From a virus, in IMG/VR virus record IMGVR_UViG_3300029998_000013, positions 62,001 through 126,000 of that record: a DNA stretch of 64,000 nucleotides, one strand, 5' to 3'. The notes beneath the pieces were generated by a model that ran no database searches, was not told the DNA's origin, and saw only the letters and a program-made list of their open reading frames with translations. How positions within the stretch are numbered: the stretch's first letter is position 1; every line of letters starts with the position of its first letter. Shown in pieces: positions 44,590 to 56,162 of the stretch. A program made the position numbers and the translations under genes.

Positions 44590-44610
44590 ATAAATAGTTT
44601 AAATTGTAAG

Positions 44611-44871
44611 TTAATTTTGACATTGTAAAAACATCTTTAAAATATTAAGAATTTCATCATCTTCATTATAAATTCTTCTTTGTCTATGAAGATATTCAGC
44701 AATTGGTTTTTGATGTTCAATCACATTTCTTCCTGCATGTCCACTATCTCCACCACGACCTTTAATAGGTGTTGGTAAGGCTAAATAATCTAAATATCCA
44801 TTACTAGCTATTGCTAATGTCTTTTTTTGTTTGGATAAATATCCGTCTGATGTTATTCCTAATGTAAACAT
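44611..44871 (-). CDS. Small virion-operon protein, 86 aa
   Basis: MFTLGITSDGYL at the start and IKGRGGDSGHAGRN in the middle give a Gly/Asp/His-rich loop. The C-terminus is basic and helical. The start codon overlaps the stop of the fibre gene upstream (TAATG). The sequence resembles short repeats at the start of some phage tail-associated proteins, but the family is not identified. Confidence 0.65.
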   Translation of the reverse strand: MFTLGITSDGYLSKQKKTLAIASNGYLDYLALPTPIKGRGGDSGHAGRNVIEHQKPIAEYLHRQRRIYNEDDEILNILKMFLQCQN

Positions 44872-46094
44872 TATTGACGACTAACTATAGATAATGTTTC
44901 ACCATTACCTTCGATTTTTAACTCAATATCTCCAGCAGTTCTAACTGATGGTGTAATAGTCATAGGATTATCCTTATCAAGACCTTGTATTTTATATAAC
45001 TCAGTTAATTTTTCTTGTAAAATACTGAGGATTCCTCCCATAGTATTTGGATCTGTATAAGTTCCACTTATAGATTCTCAGATTGTATCCGCTAAAGCAA
45101 CATAATCTACACCTCCACTAGAGGCTAAATTTAGTTTACTTCCCATTGTCCCAGTTTTATTAAAATCAGTAGCTATACTGTTTCATACATTAGCTGCTAA
45201 ACTTTCTGGGGATAATTCTGTAAAAGGAGTAATATCAGCAGAAATATTAGCTGATGCTTTTATGTTAGATTCTAAGGATCCAATTGCATTAATAGCAATA
45301 ACTAAATTTGCAATAGCTTTAATATTAGCAGTTAATGCTCCAATTCCTTGTATATTAGAAGTAATATTTCCAGCAATAGAAGCTCTTCCTATTAAGGAAG
45401 ACAATCCATGCATTGTTACAGAAATATTTTCTGTATAAATGCCAGTTCATAAATTTGCACTAAATATTTGTCCATATCCGCTAAGATTAGCAGCAGCCTC
45501 AATAATACCTGAAAGAACAGGATCAGTAAAAAATTCTCCTAATCCACTTATAGTAGATTCGAGTTTAGCTATTGCAGTAATGTCAGAACTTAGTAATCCT
45601 TGTCCATCAATAGTAGAAATAACATTAGCAATTGCTTTTATGTTAATATTAGTAAATCGACCTAAACCATTAAGATGGGATGAACTAATTCCAGCTTTTG
45701 CAAGTATATTAATATTATTGAATAATCCTATTCCACTAATTTTATCTGTAGAAACAACATCTGCAGGAGCTTGAATTGCTGTATTTGAATCAAATTGTCC
45801 TATTCCATTTATTAATGTAGTTTCAATTCTTCTACCAGCAGCTGCATAAGCATTAATGAAATTACCAGTCGCTAAGATTGATGACGTTGCTGCCATCCCT
45901 CCTTCGCGAATTGGTAAATTTCATGATGTTGGAGTTAAATTTCCAATTGGAACCCCATAATAAATACTCATGCCTCCTTCACCAACATATCTATTTAACA
46001 TGCGAGATAGTTGAGAAGTTCTCATCTCACTTGTATATCCAACTGAATTATATGGTTCAGCGAAACGTAATGATATATTTTGAAGAAGTCCCAT
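44871..46094 (-). CDS. Tail fibre or tail appendage protein with repeats, 407 aa
   Basis: ATG at 46094 to TAA at 44871-44873; TGA is Trp at 45447, 45183 and elsewhere. Residues ~60-300 are imperfect repeats of about 25-35 residues with a Gly-x-Gly turn followed by Ile/Ala-rich strands (for example GIGLFNNINILAKAG, GLGRFTNINIKAIAN, GIGALTANIKAIAN), suggesting a beta-helical fibre shaft. The end, NSIATDFNKTGTMGSKLN and WESISGTY, resembles the C-terminal modules of phage fibre or hub proteins. It lies directly downstream of two other fibre genes. Confidence 0.75.
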
Positions 46095-46097
46095 GTT

Positions 46098-48194
46098 TTA
46101 TGATCAAGCAAAATCTACATAACCCATAAATGCTGTTCCTGAAGCAGTAACTGCACCTGAATGATGTAAGAACATTAAACATGCACCATCTCTAACACGT
46201 GGTAATGATGGTAATTGATTCATTAAATCTCTTTCAGCAGCTACAAACGCTGTAGTTAGAGGAATCGAAGCTAGTTGTTTACAGACAATTAAATCTACAG
46301 CAGCATCAGCAGTTGCTTGAGCTGCAGAAAATTGAAATAAATCAGCTTTTTGTATACCATAATCTCCTGCAGCCAAAGGAATAAAAGGACCATATTTACC
46401 AGCACCAACTCCTGAATGAGGAATATGTGATACGACGTCTGAAGCAGTCATATTAATAGTAGCACCATTTCATTTATTATCAACATTTGATTGATTGGTA
46501 TAACTAATTACTGATGTTGCAGCATTAGCTCCATTACTTAAAGCATTATCCATTACGTAATACATTCTTACTCCACCACCATAATTTGCAGTAGTTTCAG
46601 CATCACATCTTGGTATTAAAGGAGTACAAATAACATGACTTATACGACCATTAAATGATGCATCGGGCGTAAAAGCTAAAGTATAATTACTTGTTCCACA
46701 AACAATAATTTCTTCATATGTTCCATCAGTACTTCTAGAAGCACTTGCAGTTCCTCCACCTAATGATACAGCAACTGTGCCAGCACTTCTATTAGCAATA
46801 GTAAAAGTTACTCGATATGGACATTTTGCAACTACTGGTAATAGAGCCTGTTCTAAAGTAGTTGATGCACTTGCTGTACGTTCAACATCATTTGTTCTAT
46901 ATGCCCATCCTGAATTAGCAGTCCATCCTGTAGCATTACCAGCAAAGTTTCCATTATATAGAACTCCATCATAATTTGCCCATCTTATATCGTCCCAATA
47001 AACACTAAATCCTTGTGCTTTATTATTAACTACTTTCATCCCAATAGAAATAACAGTATCTTTATCTGTTGCTGTTACACCTGATACATCAAGACGAACT
47101 CTTGTTCAAGTGTTAGCTGTAAGAGCAGGAAGAGCAACATCTTGAGATGATGCTAAAGAAGCACTTTCGTCTGTACAAAAAGCTATATCTCCTGCATTTA
47201 AATTAATAGTAGGTCTTACTCAAGCATATATATATTTAGCTTGTACATAATTATAACTTGTAGACGCTAAAGCAACTACTCTACTTCCAACAATACCTGT
47301 TGTAAAAGTTGCATTATTTACTGTTAGTTTAACACAATAAAGATTACTTGTATTAGCGCCAGTAACTCCTTCAGTTGTTTTAAGAACTAAAGAGTTGGCT
47401 GTATTTGCTGGAGTTTGTTCATTTCATCCAACTTGACAATTATGTACTATGTTTCCTGTATCTGAATCAGATCCATGTAAGCATTGAATTGCTGCAGAAT
47501 CAGTTTTTATTCTTGGATATACTCCTAAGACATCTACTATTGATAATACAGATGGTACACCTGTTGCAGCATTAGTTCATGCCCCAAAATTTATCATATG
47601 TTTTGTATCTCCATTTGGAGTATCTCCTCCGTGTCACATTGCACCTTCAGTTAAATCATTATACGGAATAAATGATCCATATGCTGGTTGAACAGAAACT
47701 AAATCAACTGTTCCTGCAAAAGTTGCATCTGGTGTAAATGTTATATTTTTATCAGTTGATCCACACACTAAAATTTCTCTAAATGTTCCTGCAGCTGATC
47801 TTGCTGTTCCAGCTGTTCCACCTAGTGAAACTGTAATTGATCCAGCAGTTCGAGTAAGAACATAAGTAACCATATAAGACTGCCCTCTTGTCATTCTTAT
47901 AGTTTGATAAAGAGTGGATAGATCAGCATTAGCTGTTCTAGTCATTATATGTGATGCAGCAGTGTATGCTCAGTTTGATGTCGTAACTATTCATGGTTGT
48001 TGTGATGTAACAAAATCATAATTTGTTACTAAATTCCCATGTAAATATTGTGCAGGATTTCCATTTCCCTGTTGCAAGTCATATCAATTACCAGCTACAG
48101 CAGTACCTCCTGCATATAATTTTATAAAATCTTGTCTCCAAGTTTTTCCTGCGGATACTTCACTTATGAAGTTATCTATACTTGTAAATCCCAT
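46098..48194 (-). CDS. Tail fibre / receptor-binding protein with carbohydrate-binding-like modules, 698 aa
   Basis: ATG at 48194 to TAA at 46098-46100 with TGA as Trp. After an N-terminal attachment region there are at least two related beta-sandwich modules of the CBM4/9 type. One has SYMVTYVLTRTAG, VSLGGTAGTARSA and FTPDATFAGTVD; the other FAGNATGWTANSGW, VSLGGGTASASR and FTPDASFNGRI. A possible third module lies between them, ending SVYWDDIRW. The C-terminal ~110 residues (LPRVRDGACLMFLH to FAW) resemble the C-terminus of the next fibre gene upstream. A cell-surface glycan-binding role is inferred. Confidence 0.8.
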
Positions 48195-48206
48195 TGTTTA
48201 TTTTTA

Positions 48207-49058
48207 TTAATTTCATATAAATGTAAATTCTCCCAGAACTGGCACAGCCGCGATTCCTCCTGATGGCATTACTAATAAATTAAGATATGCACCATCATAA
48301 ATTCTTGGAAGTGATGCTTTATCTTTGATAAAGTCATATTCTGCCCATGCAGTAGCTTCTCTTGTCATTAGAGTAGCTATAGGTCTTACTAATACTAAAG
48401 TAGCTAGACCACCATTTGGAGAAAGAAATGTAATTGATTGTATACTTTTTATTCCTAAATCTCCAGCAACTAATGGAATGAAAGCTTGATAATTATTTAA
48501 GCCTGCAGTATTTGAATTAACAATAGTTCCAATAAATGTAGAATTATTAGTAATTAAAATCTGACTAGTTCTTGCCTCATCCTCTGTGTTTGTATATTTT
48601 ATCTGAAATCTTGCTCCTCCTACATAAGGGTTAGTTGCTACAAGAAAGGCTTGCACACCAACGCCATCTGTATATCTTGGAAGAGAGGTTGTACTATTAT
48701 CAAGTAGTTGTTCGTCTGTGTTATCCATATCTATAAGTGGATAATACATTAAATAATCACAAAGAAGAAATGGGGCGGGAGCCATTACAGCATTGCTAGA
48801 ATATAACATTGCTTTATGTAAATATTTTGTTTTAGGACTAACCGCTCCCCCATGATATATTCCTTTTTTGTATCAATTACTTGGAATAGTAGCTTCTTTT
48901 TCTCCTCCTACATAATAGTTAGGAGCGGGATTACCAGTGGTCATAGATAAATCTACTCAGAATCCTGCTCCTGAGCTAATAGCAGGAACTTTTCTAATAT
49001 AGGATAATATATTTTGTCCACTCTCGTATCCAGATACTACTAAATCTTTAATACTCAT
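48207..49058 (-). CDS. Tail fibre-like protein, 283 aa
   Basis: ATG at 49058 to TAA at 48207-48209; TGA is Trp at 48213, 48873 and 48957. The N-terminus, MSIKDLVVSGYESGQNILSY, and a GNPAPNYYVGG segment parallel the start of the larger fibre gene (GNGNPAQYLHG). The C-terminus, SLPRIYDGAYLNLLVMPSGG to FTFIW, parallels its C-terminal domain. Both end in TGA-x-TAA. It therefore looks like a short paralogue without the carbohydrate-binding modules, perhaps the adaptor to which the longer fibre attaches. Confidence 0.76.
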
Positions 49059-49198
49059 TATTTTATATTTATGCCTCCATTAGACGTTACTTTGCTACTT
49101 ATTTCAGCGATAATAGGCGCATTACAAGTGCAAGCTTTAATCATTGTTTTATCAGGTAATATAATTACTGATAATTTACATTTTGAACACTTATACAT
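49058..49198 (-). CDS. Mini zinc-ribbon protein in the fibre cluster, 46 aa
   Basis: Read on the - strand, ATG at 49196-49198 overlaps the TAA of the upstream fibre-like gene and the frame ends in TAA overlapping the next ATG. The product starts MYKCSKCKLSVI and contains ACTC, giving a CxxC/CxC zinc-ribbon pattern. Perfect TAATG overlaps on both sides argue that it is real, although it is too short for most gene callers. An open frame on the opposite strand here looks like a shadow. Confidence 0.68.
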   Translation of the reverse strand: MYKCSKCKLSVIILPDKTMIKACTCNAPIIAEISSKVTSNGGINIK

Positions 49199-49608
49199 TA
49201 GTCTTCAGTTATTACAAGTGAACCTATTGCAAATTGTGGCTGAACAAGTTGGGCAATAGCTAATTGATCATTTAATGCTCCAGAATAGAGAATTTGTCCA
49301 GGACCGCTGGCTGTAGTTACAATAGCTACATGTGTTATTGGACTTCCAGGTGTTGCTCCACAAATATCAAATTGAATCTGTGCAGCATTTGAAAATGAAG
49401 ATCCTCCATCCGTCCAACCTGTAGCTTTAACAATTTGTTTGCGAACATAGTTAGTGTATGTAGTTTCATTTGTAATAGCAGTTCCTGCTTCATCTGGGTT
49501 TGCTGTATAGAGCGCGACATATAAATTTGCACTCGCTCTCCAAGAAGGATCTGTTCCTTGTAAAATTGCTTTGAGAACATCATTCTCAGTTAGATTACTT
49601 TTACTCAT
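49198..49608 (-). CDS. Phage tail fibre-like protein, 136 aa
   Basis: A 136-aa protein typical of a small tail-fibre family: WRASANLYVALYTANPDEAG, then NETTYTNYVRKQ, GGSSFSNAAQIQFD, THVAIVTTASGPGQILYSGA and a C-terminal FAIGSLVITED. The order of these segments is characteristic of phage proteins annotated as tail fibre. It has no internal TGA. It precedes the fibre cluster in transcription order. Confidence 0.82.
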   Translation of the reverse strand: MSKSNLTENDVLKAILQGTDPSWRASANLYVALYTANPDEAGTAITNETTYTNYVRKQIVKATGWTDGGSSFSNAAQIQFDICGATPGSPITHVAIVTTASGPGQILYSGALNDQLAIAQLVQPQFAIGSLVITED

Positions 49609-49617
49609 TTTAATATT

Positions 49618-50031
49618 TTATTTATTTATTTTATTTGCATCTACTTTAGTTATAAAGCCTTTACTATCTCTATGAACTATAAATTCTCAATTAGTTTTTT
49701 CCTCTTTATTAAGAGTTTTTAATTCATCTAATTTATTTTCTATTAATTTACCAAGATTCACAATAGAACTTGGTAATGCACTTTTTACAGTTGCTATTTC
49801 TCTTATAATTTCTGATGCATCAAATTGTGTTTCTGAATCAGTTTTTGATAAAGAGATTAAAATCTCTTTTAAGACATTAATGATTTCTTTATGTCTTTTG
49901 TCCTCTAAGAGCTTTTGAAAATCATCTTCCGAATCAGAAGAATCCTTTAAAGCATCTAAAAGTTCTTTGTGTCTTTTATCCTCTAAAAGTTTATTAAAAT
50001 CTTCTTCTTCGGAATGATTTTCTAATTCCAT
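49618..50031 (-). CDS. Helical protein with an internal duplication, 137 aa
   Basis: ATG at 50031 to TAA at 49618-49620, reading TGA at 49687 as Trp (C-terminus WEFIVHRDSKGFITKVD). Two near copies of a 20-residue helix, DFNKLLEDKRHKELLDALKD and DFQKLLEDKRHKEIINVLKE, lie in tandem in the first half, followed by an amphipathic coiled coil. It may be an oligomeric linker or chaperone for the tail. The function is unknown. Confidence 0.7.
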
Positions 50032-50255
50032 AATTCTTTAATTAAATTATTTAATTCTTTTAATTCCTTTTTAATTTTATCCTGTGTTGCTTTTGCTGTA
50101 ACAGGATCATTACTATCAACTAATTCCTTGGTTGTTAAGAAGTCAAGTTTTAAGGTAGGTTTACTTTTTTGAATCTCATTACTTAATTGTTCCTTTGTAT
50201 CCTCGATTTGAAGCTTAGTCGCAGTAATTTGATTTTGAATTTCTAATTTTTCCAT
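50022..50255 (-). CDS. Coiled-coil protein, 77 aa
   Basis: An entirely helical, Lys/Glu/Gln-rich protein from ATG at 50255 to TAG at 50022-50024. It overlaps its neighbours at both ends by about 10 bases. Small coiled-coil proteins of this kind often assist tail or head assembly, but no family is recognised. Confidence 0.68.
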   Translation of the reverse strand: MEKLEIQNQITATKLQIEDTKEQLSNEIQKSKPTLKLDFLTTKELVDSNDPVTAKATQDKIKKELKELNNLIKELWN

Positions 50256-50776
50256 ACTTTTAATATATTTGAAATATTATAATTAATGGATCCTCCTTTA
50301 TGAAAGGTGGGATAAAATTTCTTATAATTTTCTGTAAATTGCTTTGCTAATTTAGGTTTTTCCATAATAGTGTCACCATGAGCAATAGCATTCTTTAAGC
50401 CATCTCATTTTTTAAATGCAGGATTGGTAAAATCAACTAAATTTCCATTAACTTCTTGAACTTGTGGATAAACGACAGCTTGTCCATTATATCCAGCTCA
50501 AGCTATTTTATGTGTTGAGTATCCATTAGGATCCGCTCAATTTGGCATAGTTAATCTATTTGGATCTTTAAGTCTATTAATAAAATTAACGTCTTTTTTA
50601 TTAATTCTATCAATAAGTATTTTAAGTTCTCCTCCTTTTTGATGCTTACTGAATCCTTTAGATTTAAATCTTTTAGCCAAAGCTTTTCTACTTGGTGTAC
50701 AAGTAGCTTTAGTCATTGGAGTACAATATCCTTTATGTTTAGGATTTACAGCTGTTTTGATTCAATCTTTTGCCAT
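50243..50776 (-). CDS. TGA-rich virion-operon protein, 177 aa
   Basis: Invisible in the standard code: four TGA codons (MAKDW, MPNW, KIAW, FKKW) split it into pieces. Read with TGA as Trp it runs from ATG at 50776 to TAG at 50243-50245, with TAATG and overlap junctions at its ends. The N-terminus, NPKHKGYCTPMTKATCTPS, followed by ALAKRFKSKGF, looks conserved among crAss-like phages (from memory). It also holds KHQKGGEL and FHKGGSI, variants of the shared Q-x-GG motif. Function is unknown. Confidence 0.75.
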
Positions 50777-51768
50777 TATTCAATTTCTTCTAAAAGTCCA
50801 GTTCTATCATCAGTATTTTCAAGAATTTCCTCAGTTAAGAATTTTCCACATTTAATAGCTAATTCATCAGAAGGATTTTCTTGATATTGTTTGAAATATT
50901 CTTCAAGTTGATTCGTAGTATCCTTTGCAAAAATAATTTCATTTGCTTCAATTTCTGCATGTTGAGTAATATCCCCACCTTCATTATATGTAATGACAGG
51001 AATACCTTTATCAGTCACTTGCTCAGCTATTTCTTCTGGAAGATTATTTTTTCTTGCATGTAAGGCTCCTTCTGGAATTACATTAAGTTTACCACCATCT
51101 TGAAACTTTTTAACATCAAGTGATTTATTTCTACTACTTATTAATTTTCGAATATCATCAAGTTTAGCCCCATCTTTTGCACTTAACATTTTAGTTTTAT
51201 AATTTCCCATTAATCCACTCATAAGTTGATTTTGGTTATTACTTGCTATATCCTGTGCATAAATAGCTCCAGCTTGAGCTCGATCATTTGCAGCACTTTC
51301 AAGTGCGCCAGCATTAGAATTAAATTCATCAGCTGCTTGGGTTTGTTTATTAACTAATTTATTTTTACCAAATCAAGTTGATATTAAAGAACCCTTTTTT
51401 CCAGCATTTGTACTTGTTTGCTTCTGATATGCATTTAATGTTAATCCTGAAGTTTGTTGTTTTGCAGTTGTTTTACCAAAAGATCTATTTGCAAAGTCTA
51501 ATGCTTTAATTCCTAATCCAACTGCTGGATTAAACATCGTGGCTGCATCTCCTGCAGCAGATAATACATCATCCGCTCCAGTAGTTAATTCAGCTTGTGG
51601 AATAAAGGCTTTTCCAAGATCCATTGCCATAGAACCAATGATGCCAGCTGGAGAAATTCCTTTCCCCAGGGCACCAGCAGCTTTATTTTGAAATCCCATG
51701 AATGTTTGTAAACCTATTGCAGTTAATCCACCAGCAGGAGTTTGATATTTTTTTATTAATTTAGGCAT
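50776..51768 (-). CDS. Virion protein, 330 aa, with Q-x-GG motifs
   Basis: ATG at 51768 to TAA at 50776-50778 with a TGA-encoded Trp at 51373. It begins MPKLIKKYQTPAGG and contains a second motif VKKFQDGG near residue 215. The N-terminal part is Gly/Ala-rich (GISPAGIIGSMAMDLGKA). The C-terminal third has HARKNNLP, KGIPVITYNEGG and QHAEIEANEIIF, a pattern I recall from conserved crAss-like virion proteins. It overlaps the large tail gene upstream. A structural or internal virion role is likely. Confidence 0.76.
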
Positions 51769-54700
51769 AGCTTAATGTAAATAATGTTTTAATTACGCTA
51801 ATTAGAGCTAACTCAGTTCCTGAATAATTAATTCTAATTTTAACATATTTGTCTCTTGTCTTCATTTCTTTTAATGGAGTATATTTTAAAACTCCTCCAC
51901 TTAAATAAGCATACTTAAATGAAAGTGGTTTAATTTGTACATCTCATGAATCTTCTACATAATGCATATTTCCTCTAATTCGACCATACTTTGGATTACC
52001 TATATTTAATCCCCTTTGTTTATATTTAACTAAGTATTCATTTGTTCTATAGTCTTTAACCAATTGAACCATATAATCACTTAATACCATATCACTGGGT
52101 AGATCTTCATCAAAATTTCGACTTAGGTCAATATAAGGTAGTTTTTTAATCTCTGGATGAAGTATCAAATATGTTAAATATTTATCTTCAAGTGTTCGAA
52201 TCTCAGGATGAGTATTCATATAATCAATATATGCTGTACCAAGTACAGGACTTGTATTTGTAACATCATTTAATGCATATACTAAGGCTTTATTATCAAC
52301 TCACTCATAACCTTCACCAACAATACTATAAGAAAAACTTTCAGGCGATACCTTATTAGATATAATTTTTATATTATCAAAAATTTTCTGAATACCTGGA
52401 ACACCAATAACTACAAATTCAAAACTGAATTTCTCTTGTTCTCCGTACCATTTGGTTGGATATATTAATTGTTGACCATCAATAATTCCAGCAAAGCCAT
52501 GCTTTCAAACGCGACTTTTCTTATCAGGTTTAAGAAATGCTAATCCATCTAATAATATGATATCTGTTTTATTGGAAAAACCATAAGCAGCTAAACTAAC
52601 CCCTAAAATATAGGAACAGTTTTTTATCATATTATTGTCAAAGGTATAAAAAATATTGTTAATATTTTCTGAAAATCCTGGAATTCATGAATATCTCGTT
52701 ACAAACTTTTCTAAGATCTCGTTAAAACAAATACTCCATTCTGTAAGTCCATTAATAAATGTAAAAATAACATCTTGCTTATTTGCATTATAATGTGTTT
52801 TAATATTTCTAAATCCAATAATTGGATACTTAGCAGATTCCGTTAAATCAATATTCTCATTTAGAAACTTCTGCAATTTTAAATCTGAAATTACTTCAAA
52901 TTTTTGTCCATTGGTTCTCCATAATTTCTTAGCATTGGTATCAAAGCCATAGATATAATTAGGAGTTTTAATTATAGAATCTTTTCAAGTAGAGCCAAAA
53001 GTTTCGGACAAGACTTTTGGATTCTTTGGAAGAACATTTTCAGTATTAATGTAGACATTTTCTCCGTTTGCGTTAGTCATTAGTGCTCGTTCATTAATAG
53101 GAATTATAACAACCCCATTTTCCATTACGCAGACTAATGATCCAAATCAATCTACTAATTTAACAATAGCGCCGTAATTCATTGTATAATCTTGATAATG
53201 TCCACTTCTAAATACTTGATATCCATTACGATATAAGTCTGTAATATGAACATCGGAGTATGCAATTCTATTATAGAATTTTGTTTTTAAGTATTGTGAT
53301 TCAGGTAATTCAAAATTATATTTATCAGAAGTAGTTTTACTAATTCCTGAATTTATTACATTTGATTCTGGTAATGAATTATATCTATTACCTTTATCAA
53401 GAGGAAAGAAACTTCTTTTTCTTCTATGCAAAGCTTCCTCTTCAGCTCTTGAAAAGTCAACATCTCTTAAAGATAGATTTACATTACTAAAGATTTTAAA
53501 AGTAACTCAATGTCCTAATGGGACAGCATTAACATCAGGAGAACTAATTTTACTGCATCCAAAAGTTCCAACCTTATCAGAATATTTAGCATAATTACTA
53601 TCTCCAGGTTCTAATATTTTAGTACCTTTTAATGTATATAAAGGAATAAGTCTTTTATAATTAATCAAACCTGTACCAGCAGTATCTTCAGCTGTTGTAG
53701 CCTCTAAATGACCTGTTGGAACTATTGCATTTGAGGCAGATTCGCCTGTTATTCCAGCATTAGTATCAGTAATCCCAGGAGTAGAAGTTAAGTCCTTATA
53801 GTACTTAGTAACAACATGGTAATTTTTATGTCAGCCTAACTTATCTAATATTTTAGTATTAGTAGGCATTTGAGGATCAATAAAATTCCAGTTCATTCTA
53901 TGTGTATAAGTACAAATATAACAATCTCCTCTATATAAACTTGAAGTTATATAATTTTCAGAAGCTGTTATATTTTTTCAAGCAAAACGATCTGAGATTG
54001 CATTGAAAGGAGTTGCATCATCATAACGAATTTTAAAATAATCATTTCAGTACTTATTAAAGTCATAATTACTTTGATAAATATTATAATAATGACAATC
54101 TAATAATGATTGAGAAACTCCTAAATAAGTATTAAACTCTCCTCTAATTAAGTATGGAGATTTAGATAATAAATTTGCATCTGCTTGCGAGTCAGTTGTA
54201 GTATAATCATCGACACTTCCATACTTAATATCCTCAGCTTTATATGCTACATAGGGATCTCCAGCTTTTGAAGAGAAGTAATCAATACCATTTGTTGTTA
54301 AGTCAATACCAGGTTCTACTAAAGTTACTCTAGTAAGAATATCTGGAGTTGATTCTACTTCAGGACTTTTGACTATATCTTTTAAAGTAAAGCGATAATA
54401 TTTTGTATTGGTTTTATCAGTACTTAATTGATCAAAAACTTTACTTCCTTGATACTTAGACAAACGTAATTTATAATTAGATGAGTTAAAGAAATTATTT
54501 AATATTGAAGTTCGAACACTTGCCTCAGGACAAAGTGCGGCTTTAGTTTCTACATATGTTGGAGAATTTAATAAAAAAGCATAACTGCCAATTGATAAAG
54601 TATTTTTATCAGATAGAGGAGTTAAAAAAGATTGGGCAAAATACTGTCCATTACTATTTTTAAGAACTGGAATATTTCCATTTTTAGTTTTAGCAATTGC

Positions 54701-56161
54701 AATTGTTTGGGCAATAATATCTGGAATCCTTGGTTGTCTTACAACAAAGAATCCTTTAGTTAAAGATTGCAAACCTGATCGTATAATTTGTCCTGACTCA
54801 TCTTTACAATCTGCCATAATATTAGATGGGATTGTAATTCCTAATCCAATAGGTTTAATTGGATCTGATTTATTTATAATTTTTACAGTATTAGAATTAA
54901 TTTTAAAGACTCCTTTTGCATTTTCTAATGGATTGACCTCAAGACTATAATTATCATTTACTTTTATTTTATAAATTCCTTGTGTGTTAGTGTCAATAAT
55001 AGGAATTGAATTAAAGGTTGTAGAATCTGTTAATTCTTTAACACCTCTAATATTAAATACAGGAGATAATGAATAGTCATTCATAATATAAACAATACCT
55101 AGTCTATAAATCTCTTCATCCCAATATCCAAGTCTGTAATAAATATTATTTGGATTATAATACTCATATTTATTTCCAGTATTACTATTTGCAATTTCTT
55201 GATAATTAGGATCTAAATTTCCAATAGTTTCAGTATGAGTTAATCTTGGTGTAATTCGAAGACTTAGGTCTTTTAATTCTTCATAAGTACTGTAACTATT
55301 AGTTATATTTCCAAGAAATAGCATATTTTGAACTTGTGCTTGAGTCTTTACGGTATCAATTGTTTGAAATCCAGAATTAATATCAGTTATTGATACTTCT
55401 TCTATATCCTCATAACCATTAATAATGAGTTTAGTTGAAGTGCCCTTAACTTTATACGGTTCCTTAATTACAAAAGCCTTTAAGATTGATTGAATTGAGT
55501 CATTTCCAGTATTAATTGTATAGTAAACCTTAATATAGGGAAATGATAAATCAATATTATTAAGAGTAAAAGAGATAAGTTTTTGACTATTTTCAAAATC
55601 TAATCCACCTCTAATTGATTCAGGTTCATTAACTGTTCCAATATAACAAACAACTTTTCCAGACTCTGATACAAAATCAGTCTCATTTCCATCCGCATCC
55701 GCATATTTAAAATAAAACGTATAATTTCCAATTGATAATTTTCCGCCCGATTCAACTCCATTAAAAGTTAAAGTTGGAATCTCTTGAGCTACTTTTAATA
55801 AGCCTGCTTCTACTTCGAAATAATTTTCATTATAGATGTTTGTATCAATATCTCCATTTCTGTCAGCTACATCAAATGTATTATCTTCACCTACAATAAA
55901 TCTTGAATTTATTAATTTTGGTTTATTCTTATCATCATTCAGAATTAAATTTACAGAACCATCATAGGATGGCTGTACTTCAATATCAATGGGATTTGTT
56001 AATGATGCTCCAAATAATTTATTATCTATTTTTAATTCTTTTAGTTGTCCATCACTTCCTAATAAATTATAGAAGTTAGCATAATTATACACAAGATTTC
56101 CAGATTTCTGTAAACCTTGTGTATAAGTAGTTAGGATAAATGATAATTTTGGTATCTTCAT
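51761..56161 (-). CDS. Large tail protein of the crAss 'stabilization/muzzle' type, 1466 aa
   Basis: ATG at 56161 to TAA at 51761-51763 when TGA is Trp. The N-terminal segments SGNLVYNYANFYNLLGSDGQ, SYDGSVNLILNDD, NSRFIVG and FYFKYADADGNETDFVSESG are, as I recall them, characteristic of the large protein annotated as stabilization or muzzle protein in crAss-like phages. The chain is beta-rich throughout with many Tyr/Asn strands, as expected for a distal tail component. The first 700 residues contain no TGA, while the C-terminal half is interrupted by several. It overlaps the next gene by 8 bases. Confidence 0.85.
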
Positions 56162-56162
56162 A

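Noticed and set aside
49071-49259. Small + strand membrane-like open frame inside the late operon
   Set aside because: It lies opposite a zinc-ribbon gene with perfect TAATG junctions and the end of a fibre-like gene, and has no promoter. It is best explained as a shadow.
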